From: Mercenaria mercenaria
Lineage: Eukaryota; Mollusca; Bivalvia; Venerida; Veneridae
Direction: 5' to 3'
DNA length: 64,000 nucleotides
NCBI RefSeq assembly: GCF_021730395.1
Contig: NC_069371.1
Location: 12,501,001-12,565,000 of the forward strand
Both the position numbers and the translations under genes were made by a program. The notes under the pieces are model-generated. The model was not told where the DNA came from. It did not search any database and worked only from the letters and a program-made list of their open reading frames with translations. How positions within the stretch are numbered: the first letter of the stretch is position 1; each line of letters starts with the position of its first letter. Of the stretch, positions 21,283 to 31,272 are shown piece after piece.

Positions 21283-22203
21283 TAGTAATAGTGTAACTTC
21301 TCCTGGACCGCCGAGACGTTCACGTCGTGGAGAGGGAACATATATCGCTAACTAGGTCAACATGTATATTGTCACGTATATTGTCATACGGCCTAGTTAG
21401 CGACACATGACTGACATCGGCGGTAGTGGCCCCAAAAAGAGTACAGTAACCGAAGTTAGATCATCTCGTTGAGCTACCACTGTCGACTATGCATCATGTT
21501 GCCGGGGCGCTTGGGTTCGTTACCATCGTTCTCCATCTTCGACGGTTGCCGGCTTTTATTTTGTTTTTAACCGGATTTATTGCCTGCCCACTACCGACAG
21601 CTGTGGAAGAATGGGACAAATGGCTGGTATATAAACGAGCTTGATCGATCGGCTGGACCGATTTAAAAGGATTGACCTACGGATTGACCTACGGGAGAAC
21701 AGAAGACTGGCGTTCCGGTGGTGAGACTGCAGGACAAGGGCATCTCTATGGAACCTCACCGGGCATTCTAATAGCAGATGATCTACAAACCGGAGATAGC
21801 TTCAACGAGATGGCATTTCATCGGCCATTACGTTTTAATACCATGAGGGCGGCGGCGAGGCGAAATTTAGCACTAGAAGGCGTAGTACACCATCATAAGT
21901 TAGAAGACCGAACTGAAGTCTGCATAATTACGTCATCAAAAGTCGGACCTTCAAGGCTACCGTGAGATGACATGAGAATTTAACAACATTAGATGATCAC
22001 AACTTTAGACGATAACAACTTTAGAAGACAACAACCTTAGACGATAACAACCTTAGACGATAACAACTTTAGACGATAACAACCTTAGAAGAAAACAACT
22101 TTAGATGAACATAATGATGTTAGACAGATGCTCGCCCATATGGGAGTACCCGGTGGCGAGGATAAATAAACTCAGTCACACACACACAGTAATAGTGTAA
22201 CTT
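21283..22203 (+). mobile_element. Retroposon-like insertion of about 890 bp with a 16-bp target duplication
   Basis: 'agtaatagtgtaactt' occurs at 21,283-21,298 and exactly again at 22,188-22,203. The enclosed unit is GC-richer than its surroundings. It holds an 11-bp inverted repeat ('cgctaactagg' at 21,346 with its complement at 21,392), a run of 'acaactttagacgataacaa'-type tandem units (about 21,980-22,110), an AATAAA near its end and a final (CA)n tract. A long target duplication, a poly-A signal and a simple 3' tail point to LINE-driven insertion of a transcript. A 97-codon frame (21,672-21,965) has no family resemblance that I can see. A solo long terminal repeat is a less likely alternative. 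Confidence 0.6.
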
Positions 22204-22309
22204 TTAGGAATTTAAGTTGATATTAATATAATTTTAGTTGATCAAGTATAACCTTATATATATTGTTTTAAATATCTAATATCAATTTACCATAGAATTT
22301 TTTTGTACT

Positions 22310-23400
22310 CCATAAAACTTGTCACTCAGCGAGTATTTTAGCCTTTGGTATAAAATTTATACATACATTACACCTCTAAAAGCTTTACTGGTGATCATTA
22401 CTTAGCTCCGAGAGCGATCTATATAATGTGTTTAGCCGCATATAGAATAATATTTCTCATTAATTTATGAAAAATAATAGTTAATATTCCATGAAAGATG
22501 TCATTGTGCAAGTATTTTATCACTGGTATTAAATTTACACCTACATTACGCTTCTACCAGTCTTACAGGGCACCATTACGCCGATCTCAGCTTTGAGTGC
22601 TATCTAGATAATGTATTTTACTATTTACAAAATATTCCATAAAAGATGTCACTATGCCAGTATTTTGCCACTGTTATTAATTTTATACATACATTACGCC
22701 TCTACCAGTCTTAAATATGTTTTACCATTTATAAAATAATACCTTTTTTTATCATTTTATGACAGATAATGATTTTTATTCCATAAAAGATGTCACTGTT
22801 CAAGCATTTTACCACTGGTATTAAATTTATACATACATTACGATTCTACCAGTCTTACAGGGCATCATTACGCTGACCTGAGCTTTGAATGCTATACAAA
22901 TAATATGTTTTGCCACTTACAAAATAATATTTTTCATCAATTTATGAAAGATTATGATTTTTATTCCATAAAAGATGTCATTATACAAGCATTTACCACT
23001 GGTATCAAATTTATACATATATTACGATTCTACCAGTCTAACAGGGCATCATTACGCTGACCTGAGGTTTGAATGCTATACAAATAATATGTTTTACCAT
23101 TTACAAAATAATATTTTTCATTAATTTATGAAAGATAATGATTTATATTCCATAAAAAGATGTCATTATGCAAGAATTTTACCACTGGCATTAAATTTAT
23201 ATATACATTACGCTTCTACCAGACTTACGGGCATCATTACGACTCGAGCTTTGAATGCTATCTAGATAATGTGTTTTACAATTTATACATTTTTTTTCTC
23301 AGTTTATTATATAAAATGTTTTATATGCAATAAAACATGCCACTATTCAAGTATTTTAGCTCTGGTATTAAATTCATATATACATTACGCCCCATTTTGC
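22310..23400 (+). repeat. Satellite, period about 180 bp, seven units
   Basis: 'ccataaaagatgtcact' or variants recur near 22315, 22493, 22643, 22786, 22970, 23156 and 23330. Each is followed by 'tattttaccactggtattaa', 'tacattacg' and 'ctaccagtcttac'. Most intervals are 174-186 bp; two are shorter because of deletions. No gene. Confidence 0.85.
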
Positions 23401-23954
23401 ACCATTACGCATCATTTTGCTACATTACTGTACATTACTGTATTAAGGCAGACCCAGTAGTGGTGAGCTTCTTCTACTCTAGAGTAAAGTAGAAGTCCTT
23501 CCGGCCTTTATGGTACTGGCTAATTACTGAAAGTAATAGACGTATGCCGGGGGTGGAGGTGGGGGCGGGGGGTGCCCCATCCCCTATCCCAGTTTTGAGC
23601 GTGGGAGTTTGCTCCCCCTCCCCACACAACTTTTAAGTTAAGCCCCACAACTGATTTTTGTCAGAGACAACAGTCCAAAAAAAGTCAGGGAAAATATGGA
23701 TGGGTTTGCTGGCCGGTCTCTGAGATAAGATAAATTTTATTTTGAGTCGGCGAGACAAGTAACGATACAACATTTATAAGCACTCCATGAGCTTTTGCAT
23801 AGAGCGGATGTGGGTATTTCCGAACAGTTAAGCAATAATTTAGCGTGTAGGCCTACAATTCCGAACTATATAAGTAGGCCTATATAGATATTGCCGGTAT
23901 AGTGTAAAGATATTACCTATTGGACGTGGTTTTCCGAACAGTGGGGGTGAACAA

Positions 23955-25000
23955 CGCTACTTCACAAACTAGACAATTACGGCATTCGTGGTAACATCCA
24001 GAAATGGATTCTATCCTTTCTGATGGAATGCGAAAAAAGAGTTATTGTTGAAGGGGAAGCATCATCGTCATGTAGAGTTGACTCGGGGGTACCCCAAGGA
24101 ACCGTACTTGATCCTCTTCTCTTCCTATGTCATATCAATGATCTTCCCAAAAGTGTGACATCTCAAGTGCGTCTATTTGCGGATGACTGTCTACTTTACC
24201 GGCAAATCTCGTCATATCAAGACCACATAACTCTACAGAAATATTTATTATCACTCCAAACTTGGGCAGACAACTGGGGAATGAGATTCAATGCAACAAA
24301 GTGTTACCTTATGTCAATTCATCGCAGCAAAGTACCATTAACTTACAACTATACATTGAACAATCATTTTTTACAACAAGTAGAAGACAATCCATACTTG
24401 GGAGTTCAAATAGGTGACAATCTGAAATGGTCAACACACATTAACAAAATTTGTAATCGTTCAAGTAATTTCTCGGATTTATAAGAAGAAACTTACGACA
24501 TAGTAATAAAGCCTTCAAAGAACAAGCATACATTTCCCTAGTTCGATCTGTGTTAAATTATGTAAGTGTTGTCTGGGACCCCCACCTCCAGAAAGACATA
24601 GACAAGCTTGAGGGTGTCAGCGCGTTTCGTTTCTAACGATTATAGGTGCAAAAGTAGTGTTTCTAACATGATGCGTGACCTGAAGTGGAAACCCTTAAAG
24701 GAGCGCCGACGAGACCAGCGCCTGGCATTCCTAATTAAGATCGTCTACGACCTGGTGGCCGTCCCCGCTGACGATTTCCTGGAATATAACCCACGGCAAC
24801 AACGAAGATCAAATTCTAAATCAATCAAACAAGTGACATGTAATACAGACATATATAAAAACTCATTTGTGCCTCAAACCATCCGCGATTGGAACTCATT
24901 ACCAGACTCGGTTGTTACTTGTACCATGGAGGTAATATAGATGCTTGTACAAAAAACGATATATTCAAACGTGCTCTCTTGGACTATAGATCGCGCGACT
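23955..25000 (+). mobile_element. LINE fragment, Jockey/CR1-like reverse transcriptase
   Basis: The frame opens with 'LLHKLDNYGIRGNIQKWILS' and passes through 'VDSGVPQGTVLDPLLFL', 'HINDLPKSV' and the catalytic 'RLFADDCLLYRQI'. It then has 'LQTWADNWGMRFNATKCYLM' and 'YLGVQIGDNLKWSTHINKI'. A frame change follows 'NFSDL' and the protein resumes as 'FIRRNLRHSNKAFKEQAYIS', 'SVLNYVSVVWDPHLQKDIDK'. After a second change it continues 'ARFVSNDYRCKSSVSNMM', 'DLKWKPLKERRRDQRLAFLI' and 'SFVPQTIRDWNSLPDSVV'. It is 5'-truncated, with few disruptions, so younger than the fragment at 0.85 kb. It lacks the endonuclease. Confidence 0.9.
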
Positions 25001-25363
25001 AACATCTTACATCAAGCGCACACACACCCTCGATAATTTTTGCTCATTAGTGAGATAATTTCGAGTATCAATACAGATACAGAACAGCATGGGGGCTAAT
25101 TACTAACAGTCCCAACTTTTTAAAAATAGACCGTTTGTTTGTTGCATACACATAAACATAAACATTCTTTACGTTATTACTTGCATTTTTAACTAACAAC
25201 TTCATAAAAACAAAACATATAACTCGTATTCACAGAACATCCGTATCTAAACCTAAACTTGCAGAAACACAGCACACTCTTGACAACTTTCTACATGATT
25301 TGCTTCGGTAAACATTCTTATACATGATGCAATATGAAGTCAGTGAACATTATATATCTGTTA

Positions 25364-25558
25364 AAATGTCTTAGATTGAACAGTATTTTCTTTAAACAGT
25401 ATTTTCTTTGTTTTGTCCAATAACTCATCGGCCACACATTTGGGGTCAAATCTGCACCCACAATTGGTGCATGTACAGTTTTTCACACGCACAGCAGTAA
25501 TGTGGACCTTGTCGTGCAGTGTTGTCTTTGGTACCCTAAATTCTCTTGCAGTTCTCGA
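25364..25558 (-). pseudogene. Piece with a psq-type helix-turn-helix
   Basis: The minus strand reads 'RTAREFRVPKTTLHDKVH', the second half of a Pipsqueak/CENP-B-like DNA-binding helix-turn-helix. It continues 'ITAVRVKNCTCTNCGCRFDP' to a stop. A stop codon lies just before the motif and there is no ATG, so this is an exon or a relic. Psq modules occur in pogo/Tigger transposases and in host regulators. The Cys-rich continuation is unusual and I do not recognise it. Confidence 0.35.
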
Positions 25559-26436
25559 CTATTGCTTCCCACATTCATGAGTTGCCGCCTACCCTAACAG
25601 AGTCGGATCATATTGCCGATGATTAAAACGATCGAGCCATAAATGTAAGCAAATTGAACTTGTTTTACAAAGTAGTAGATCTACATATTTATTTATTTAT
25701 TCGTTCATTTATTTACAGTAACTATTTATTTATTTTTTATTTTTTTAATAATCTAGGTCTAATATGCTTCAAATATAACTCTGCACTTTTTTTGGATAAA
25801 CTGTTTCTGATATTGATTGTTTGGAAATAGCCGCACATTAAATCGACAAGTGCGTCTAATTCCGAACGGCCTATTTAATCTTTCGATGTTTTCCATAAGG
25901 AGAAATGCAGTAAACTCCCTTCCTACGGGACACTTATGACGTAAGAATTCCATCAAAATATTGTCAGCGATGTAAAACCAAAACTTCTAGATCCTTACGT
26001 ATTACTTACATCGAAATACAAAAACAGATAAGAACGACTTACCTGCAAGCTGTCGTATAAATTCCGGTCTGTTATTTTGAAAACATGCGCCTCAAAACTT
26101 TGCATTCGTTGCAATATAGTACGGAATGTGATGATAATACTTATATGACGTCGTGGGTTAGACTAGTGCCTTTCAAGAATACAAAAATGACGTTGGAAAA
26201 ATGTGTTCGGAATTACCCCCACCCCCCCCCCCCCCCCACCCCCCGTTCGGGATTACCCACATCCATTCTATATGGCCCAAAAATATCTAAGCTTTTGAAC
26301 CGACATTGTATTAACAAATTTATAAGTAACAAAAGTAAAAAAGCTGTTGGCCTAACAGAAAGACAATATTAATGATTACAAGCATTAGGCCTATAAGAGA
26401 TCTATAGTTTGTACAAGACGAACCTTGGTTCTTTAG

Positions 26437-26637
26437 TGTGCCAGTTGTAAAGCACCCATACACAGGACTCTTATCAGTGTTAGTAATTTTTAGTTGGAGG
26501 AGCGGAGGCTCGAACTCACGACACCTGGTACTCTTATCCTAGTGTTAGTAATTTTTAGTTGGAGGAGCGGAGGCTCGAACTCACGACCCCTGGTTTCGTA
26601 GTCAGACAGTGTTTCCACTGGACCACTGCGTCCGCTC
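26437..26637 (-). mobile_element. tRNA-derived SINE
   Basis: On the minus strand 26,637-26,565 forms a tRNA-like head. It has a perfect 7-bp acceptor-type pairing (gagcgga/tccgctc), an A box 'TGGTCCAGTGG', a loop 'CTACGAA' suggesting an Arg ACG anticodon, and a B box 'GAGTTCGAGCC'. The body continues to about 26,437. A 65-bp stretch spanning the head's 3' half is duplicated in tandem (26,476 and 26,541). The T arm is too short for a working tRNA, so this is a SINE, not a tRNA gene. A second copy lies at 39,185-39,335. Confidence 0.75.
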
Positions 26638-27069
26638 TTATGAATGTTTGAAGGCAGGGCCCTTTATTTAAAGAATTTTGATTTCCATTATAACATACGA
26701 AAGACGAATCGAATTTCAGGACTTGAATCATATGATTAAACCTAATTTGAATATATCAATTAAAGACCAATGAAATTTCTTATTGTCAACTTCCTTAAAT
26801 TCATGCGCTGAGACCACCACCTGTAATCAAAGCCTTGAGACGTCTGGTGGTGGCGGGCTTTGGTAGATTTGTTTTCTGTTAAATGGCAACTGTTGGGTAC
26901 CTCAATGCCTTTCGTTTACAGCTAGGATAAAGCAAAGAACATCTGAAGTTACATTTTGCCTGTTAAAAATATTATGTCACTTGTACAAAATGTAACTTTA
27001 TAAAACCGATGGATGCTCCCGAAATATGCATTTTTACATATTAAAAGAACAAAAATGGAATTTACTGAC

Positions 27070-27665
27070 GATGAAGGCGCTGTATTTTACTTATGTTGAA
27101 TAATCAATGGGCAATAACTTTTTTTTTCTATATTCCAACCAGTGGTTGTTGAGAAATACTCTGTGCAAATTGTACTATAGTATAGAATTGTTGAAAAATC
27201 AAAGGGCAATGAATCTTTTAAAAATAATCCAACCAGAACACGAAGACAATTGATATGCGCATCTCTATATGGTATACTATTGTTGAATAATCAAAGGACA
27301 ATAACTCGGTGAAAAATCATCTGTCGGGAACATGAAGACAATATACATTATTATCTACACTTGATGATGAACCTTCCTACTCCATCTAGTTGTTGCTGAG
27401 AAATACTCCGGACAAGAATTGTGCTATAATATATTATTGTTGTATAATCAAAGGGCAATAACATTGTAAAAATAAGCTGACATGTGTGCATCTCCTCTTG
27501 ATGATAAACCTTCCTATGAAGTTAAGCTAAATTCCGAGCAGTAGTTGCTGAGAAATACTTTGGACCAAATACGTACTATATAGTATACTACTGTTGAATA
27601 ATCAAAGAGCACGAACTCTGTGAAAAATCATTCGGCATGAACACGCAGACAATATGCATAAGACA
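27070..27665 (+). repeat. Degenerate tandem repeat around 'gttgaataatcaaagggcaa'
   Basis: The phrase occurs near 27097, 27189, 27276, 27436 and 27591, with 'gttgctgagaaatact' between copies. Spacing is irregular (about 90-160 bp) because of deletions. It is a common bivalve repeat type. Confidence 0.65.
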
Positions 27666-27946
27666 AAAGGAGCATTCAACAGAATGTCAAGTAGCATTGA
27701 TGTTTCTTTTCTCATGTAATCAAATATATCTCAATACTCAGATTACATAAATAGTTTAAAATCGAGCTTTTTTTGTCTTCAGAATCCGTTCTAAGGGAGC
27801 TCTCCAGCATAAAAATGTTTTAACGCCAGTAAGAAGCTGATAATTATACTTGCAAAGCAAAAGGAACTTTACGAAGCAGTGCTCTTTGACTTGTTATAAA
27901 GGCAAAAAGTCTACATACCGTAACTTGAAAACGCTTGATGCATAAT

Positions 27947-28184
27947 TGAGCCGCACCATGAGAAAACCAACATAGTGCATTTGCCGGACCAGCATGGATC
28001 CAGACAAGCCTGCTCATTCGCGCAGTCTGGTCAGAATCCATACTGTTCGCTTTCAAACCTTATTGCAATTAGAAAAACCGTTAGCGAACAGTATGGATCC
28101 TGGCCGGACTGCGCGGATGCGCAGGCTGGTCTGGATCCATCTGGTCGCAAATGCACTAATTTGGTTTTCTCATGGTGCGGCTCA
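27947..28184. mobile_element. MITE, family A, copy 1 (238 bp)
   Basis: The terminal inverted repeat starts 'tgagccgcaccatgagaaaa' and is matched by the complement at the right end. The interior is also largely self-complementary ('gcgaacagtatggatcc' against 'ggatcc', 'actgttcgc'). There are no coding capacity and no clear target duplication. The same family recurs at 31,068-31,272, so the two copies bracket the EPRS retrocopy. Confidence 0.85.
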
Positions 28185-28263
28185 TTATAATAATTTTTAA
28201 CCAATACTTCATGCTTTATATGACATTTTCATTAAGTAAGACATCAATGGTGACAATAGAAAT

Positions 28264-28560
28264 TTGGCTGTTTTACATTGGCTGAGTTCTGAAGAAAATG
28301 GATGTACGCCGGAAGAAAGAAACCTGCATAAATTGGTTGAGGAGGAGTATAGTAAATTGATTGACAGAAAACGTAAACGAGGACAATATTCCCATTATTC
28401 TGGGGAACAGAAAGCGAAGATTGCAAAATACAGAAGGGGTTGCCAAGGCAACTAAATACTTTTCCAAATAATTTGATAAAACTATTTATGACAGCACAGT
28501 GCGTGGGTTTAAAAGTGCATATTTGAAACAGCAGACTGAAGCGGGCGTTGAATTTTTGGA
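28264..28560 (+). pseudogene. Helix-turn-helix-like piece fused upstream of the EPRS retrocopy
   Basis: The frame gives 'EERNLHKLVEEEYSKLIDRK', then 'KRGQYSHYSGEQKAKIAKY'. After a frame change it continues 'AKATKYFSK' and, past a stop, 'DSTVRGFKSAYLKQQ'. This pattern (a basic stretch, 'YS.YS.E..AKI.KYA', then 'STVR..K..YL') recalls a DNA-binding module seen in many invertebrate transposon-related proteins. It is not part of EPRS. The frame after it runs without a stop into the WHEP region, so the junction is inside one 186-codon open frame (28,499-29,059). Confidence 0.45.
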
Positions 28561-30667
28561 TGAAGTTAAGTCAAGTTCACGAAGAAGAAAAGAACTAAAA
28601 TCAATGTTAAAGTCAAATGGAATACCAAAATCTGGGGATTTAAAGTTAACTTCACAGGGAAAGTCTGGAGAAACTCGAGCATCGGATCACGTAGATGCTG
28701 AGGTGAAGGTGTTGTTAAATCTGAAAGCTGAGTACAAGACTGCTGCAGGCAAGGAGTGGAAACCGGGTCAGGTCAGCACTACACAACTGAAGGTAGAGGT
28801 TCAAACCGAGGTACCTGCTGAAGCGGACAGCATGGCAGACTCAGCTGCCGCTGTTGAACTGAAGGCGAAGACTGATGCCCAGGGAGCCAAAGTCAGAGAT
28901 CTTAAAGCAGCAAAGACACCAAAGGATGAAGTTGATCGTGAGGTGCAGAGCCTTCTTTCACGGAAGACACAGTATAAAGATCTGACTGGAGAAGATCTTG
29001 TTGATGGTGGAGGTAAACTTGATAAGAAAGACAAAAAGGCAAATAAGGAAAACAAATAAGACGGAAAGAAAGAGAAACAAGATAAACAACAGCAGAAACA
29101 AGAGAAACAACACACTGAAGATGGCTCCAGAGAGGTGAAAAACACACAAGACTAGGTCTAGAGGCCAAAAAAAGAAGAAAATCTATCAGACTGGTACTTC
29201 CAGATCATTACAACAGCAGAAATGATTGAGTATTACGATGTCAGCGGCTGTTACGTTCTCCGCCCCTGGTCATACTCTATATGGGAGGTGATAAAGGAAT
29301 ATTTCGATACAGAAATAAAGAAACTGGGTGTTGAGAACACATATTTTCCAATGTTTGTTTCAAATGCAGCCCTTGAAAGAGAGAAAACACATATAGAGGA
29401 CTTTGCTCCAGAGGTTGCTTGGGTGATAAGGTCAGGTAAGTCGGACCTAGCAGAGCCAATAGCTAACGTCCAACTAGTGAAACAGTGATGTACCCATCCT
29501 ATGCCAAGTGGATTAAGTCACACAGAAATCTACGGCTGAAACTTAACCAATGGTGTAATGTGGTGAGATGGGAATTCAAGCACCCACAGCCATTTTTAAT
29601 AACAAGAGAGTTTTTGTGGCAAGAAGGACATACAGCCTTGGCTAACCATGATGATGCTTCTGAAGAGGTATATGCCATTCTAGAGCTATATGCACGTGTG
29701 TATGAAGAATATTTAGCGATACCAGTGGTACGAGGTAGGAAAACGGAGAAAGAAAAGTTTGCCGATGGTGACTTTACCACCACTGTGGAGGCATATACCA
29801 CCACTGTGGAGGCATATATCTCTGCTAGTGGTAGAGCTATTCAGGGTGCAACATCACATCATTTAGGTCCGAACTTCTCTAAGATGTTTGAAATTGTATA
29901 TGAGGATCCAGAAACACGTGAAAAGAAGTATGTGTTCCAGAATTCATGGGGTATAACAACAAGAACTATAGGTGTAATGTGTATGATACATGGTGACAAT
30001 ACAGGCCTTGTCCTTTCACCAAAGGTTGCATGTTTACAGGTTGTAATTGTACCATGCGGTATCACTGCCAATCTATTACAAGAAGACAATGACAAGCTGA
30101 TGGATGCTTGCACGTCACTCAAGAAGACATTAGCATGGGGTGGAATTAGAGTAAAGGAAGATCTTAGAGATAACTATTCCCCAGGGTGGAAGTTCAACCA
30201 CTGGGAACTGAAGGTGTCCCACTACGTGTAGAGTTAGGCCCACGAGATCTGAAACAGAACCAGATGGTCGTAGTACGACGAGACATTGGAGAGAAGTTGA
30301 CATTGAAAAATGAAAATATCGTTCAGCAAATCAAAGATCTACTAGAAAACATACAAACTTCTCTCTTTAATAAAGCCAAGAAGGATCTGGATGCATATCT
30401 GACAGTGTCACATGTCTGGGGGGGAGTTCTGTAATGGACTTGATCAGAAGAAACTGATACAAGCTCCATTCTGCGGGGAAATACGATGTGAAGATGTCAT
30501 CAAAAAAGATAGTGCCAGAGATGTTGTAGTAGAGGAAGGGGCACCAACTATGGGAGCCAAGTATACCATTCAAGCAGCCAGAGGAATTGAAAAAGGGAAC
30601 CAAATGTATACACCCAGACTGCGAAAGGGAGGCCAAATTCTTCACTCTGTTTGGTCGCAGTTATTAA
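28560..30667 (+). pseudogene. EPRS1: Retrocopy of the EPRS1 C-terminal half (WHEP linker plus prolyl-tRNA synthetase)
   Basis: EPRS joins glutamyl- and prolyl-tRNA synthetases through WHEP repeats. Here there is no GluRS part. A partial WHEP ('DAEVKVLLNLKAEYKTAAGK') and a full one ('AQGAKVRDLKAAKTPKDEVD') come first, then a Lys-rich linker, then class II ProRS without introns: '[20 protein letters not shown]' (motif 1), '[13 protein letters not shown]' to '[11 protein letters not shown]' (motif 2, with the usual Arg of FLRTREF changed to Ile), '[11 protein letters not shown]' (motif 3 area), 'WKFNHWELK' and the zinc-domain end 'APFCGEI' to 'FGRSY'. It is broken by a stop at about 29,057, a frame change near 29,475 just before '[12 protein letters not shown]', and others near 30,210, 30,420 and 30,560. 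A 21-bp duplication repeats 'TTTVEAY' at about 29,776. Intronless and disabled, it is a processed pseudogene. No poly-A tail is seen. Confidence 0.9.
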
Positions 30668-31067
30668 AGATAAAGACTGTAGGTTTTCAAACTTACTGTT
30701 GAATGGAAATTTTTGTTGTCTAACTGTACGTGTTTCTCAGGACAGCACATAAAAGATCGGAAAAAAAGAAGAAATTTTAAACTGTTTGGGACCCAGCACT
30801 AAAATGGCGAAGGGGCCGGCCCACAATTTGCCAGGGTCAACATCACATAGAAGTTATATTAGACGCAAATTTCGTTCATAAAAACACGTACACACAGTTT
30901 ATGTAAGGTCTATGTACATTAACAGTACTATGCATTATGTTTAAGATAGTACAAACGTTATACATGTATAGTTAAACACAGTATAAATGTGTACAGCCGC
31001 TAAAAACTGGAAGTTATTTTATCAACCGACTGTTACATTCGGAGTAAATACTTTAAGATAAAATAAT
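30668..31067. other. No recognised gene
   Basis: This stretch between the retrocopy and the second family-A MITE shows no open frame, tail or repeat that I can name. Confidence 0.4.
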
Positions 31068-31272
31068 TGAGCCGCGCCATGAGAAAACCAACATAGTGCG
31101 TTTGCGACCAGCATAGATCCAGATGCATCCTCGCAGTCTGGTCAGGATCCATGCTGTTCGCTTTCAAAGCCTATTGCAAGAGAAACTGTTAGCGAACAGC
31201 ATGTATCCTGCGCTGGTCTTGGTCCATGCTGGTCGCAAACGTACAATGTTGGTTTTCTCATGGCGCGGCCCA
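31068..31272. mobile_element. MITE, family A, copy 2 (205 bp)
   Basis: Ends 'tgagccgcgccatgagaaaa' and its near-complement match copy 1. The interior palindrome ('ctgttagcgaacagcat') is conserved. It is shorter than copy 1 by a few internal deletions. Confidence 0.85.

Larger units (their letters stand above)
18765..23420. mobile_element. Possible composite element bounded by 22-bp inverted repeats
   Basis: 'gcaaaatgaggcgtaatgat' (from 18,765) matches the complement of 23,399-23,420 at 20 of 22 positions. Both ends are rich in the word 'attacgc'. Between them lie a LINE fragment, an inserted retroposon and a 180-bp satellite whose units also contain 'cattacgc'. This could be one large nonautonomous transposon with later insertions, or a chance pairing of two 'attacgc'-rich repeats. 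No target duplication was identified. Confidence 0.35.
23806..26264. mobile_element. Possible nonautonomous unit bounded by 20-bp inverted repeats
   Basis: 'ggatgtgggtatttccgaac' (23,806-23,825) matches the complement of 26,245-26,264 at 18 of 20 positions. The word 'ttccgaac' recurs inside both ends (about 23,851, 23,932, 25,856 and 26,207). It encloses the LINE fragment at 24 kb, the psq-like piece and a poly-C run at 26,217-26,245. Without a target duplication the call is weak. Confidence 0.3.

Noticed and set aside
21283-22203. Solo long terminal repeat
   Set aside because: The 16-bp flanking duplication is much longer than the 4-6 bp made by LTR integrases. Treating it as a TG...CA unit would require an 8-base coincidence.
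26565-26637. Functional tRNA-Arg gene
   Set aside because: The acceptor pairs well, but the T arm is too short and the anticodon stem does not pair. A SINE body follows and a second SINE copy exists, so it is a SINE head.
28801-29168. Minus-strand frames rich in Ser, Phe and Leu opposite the WHEP region
   Set aside because: Shadow frames of the Lys/Glu-rich EPRS linker.
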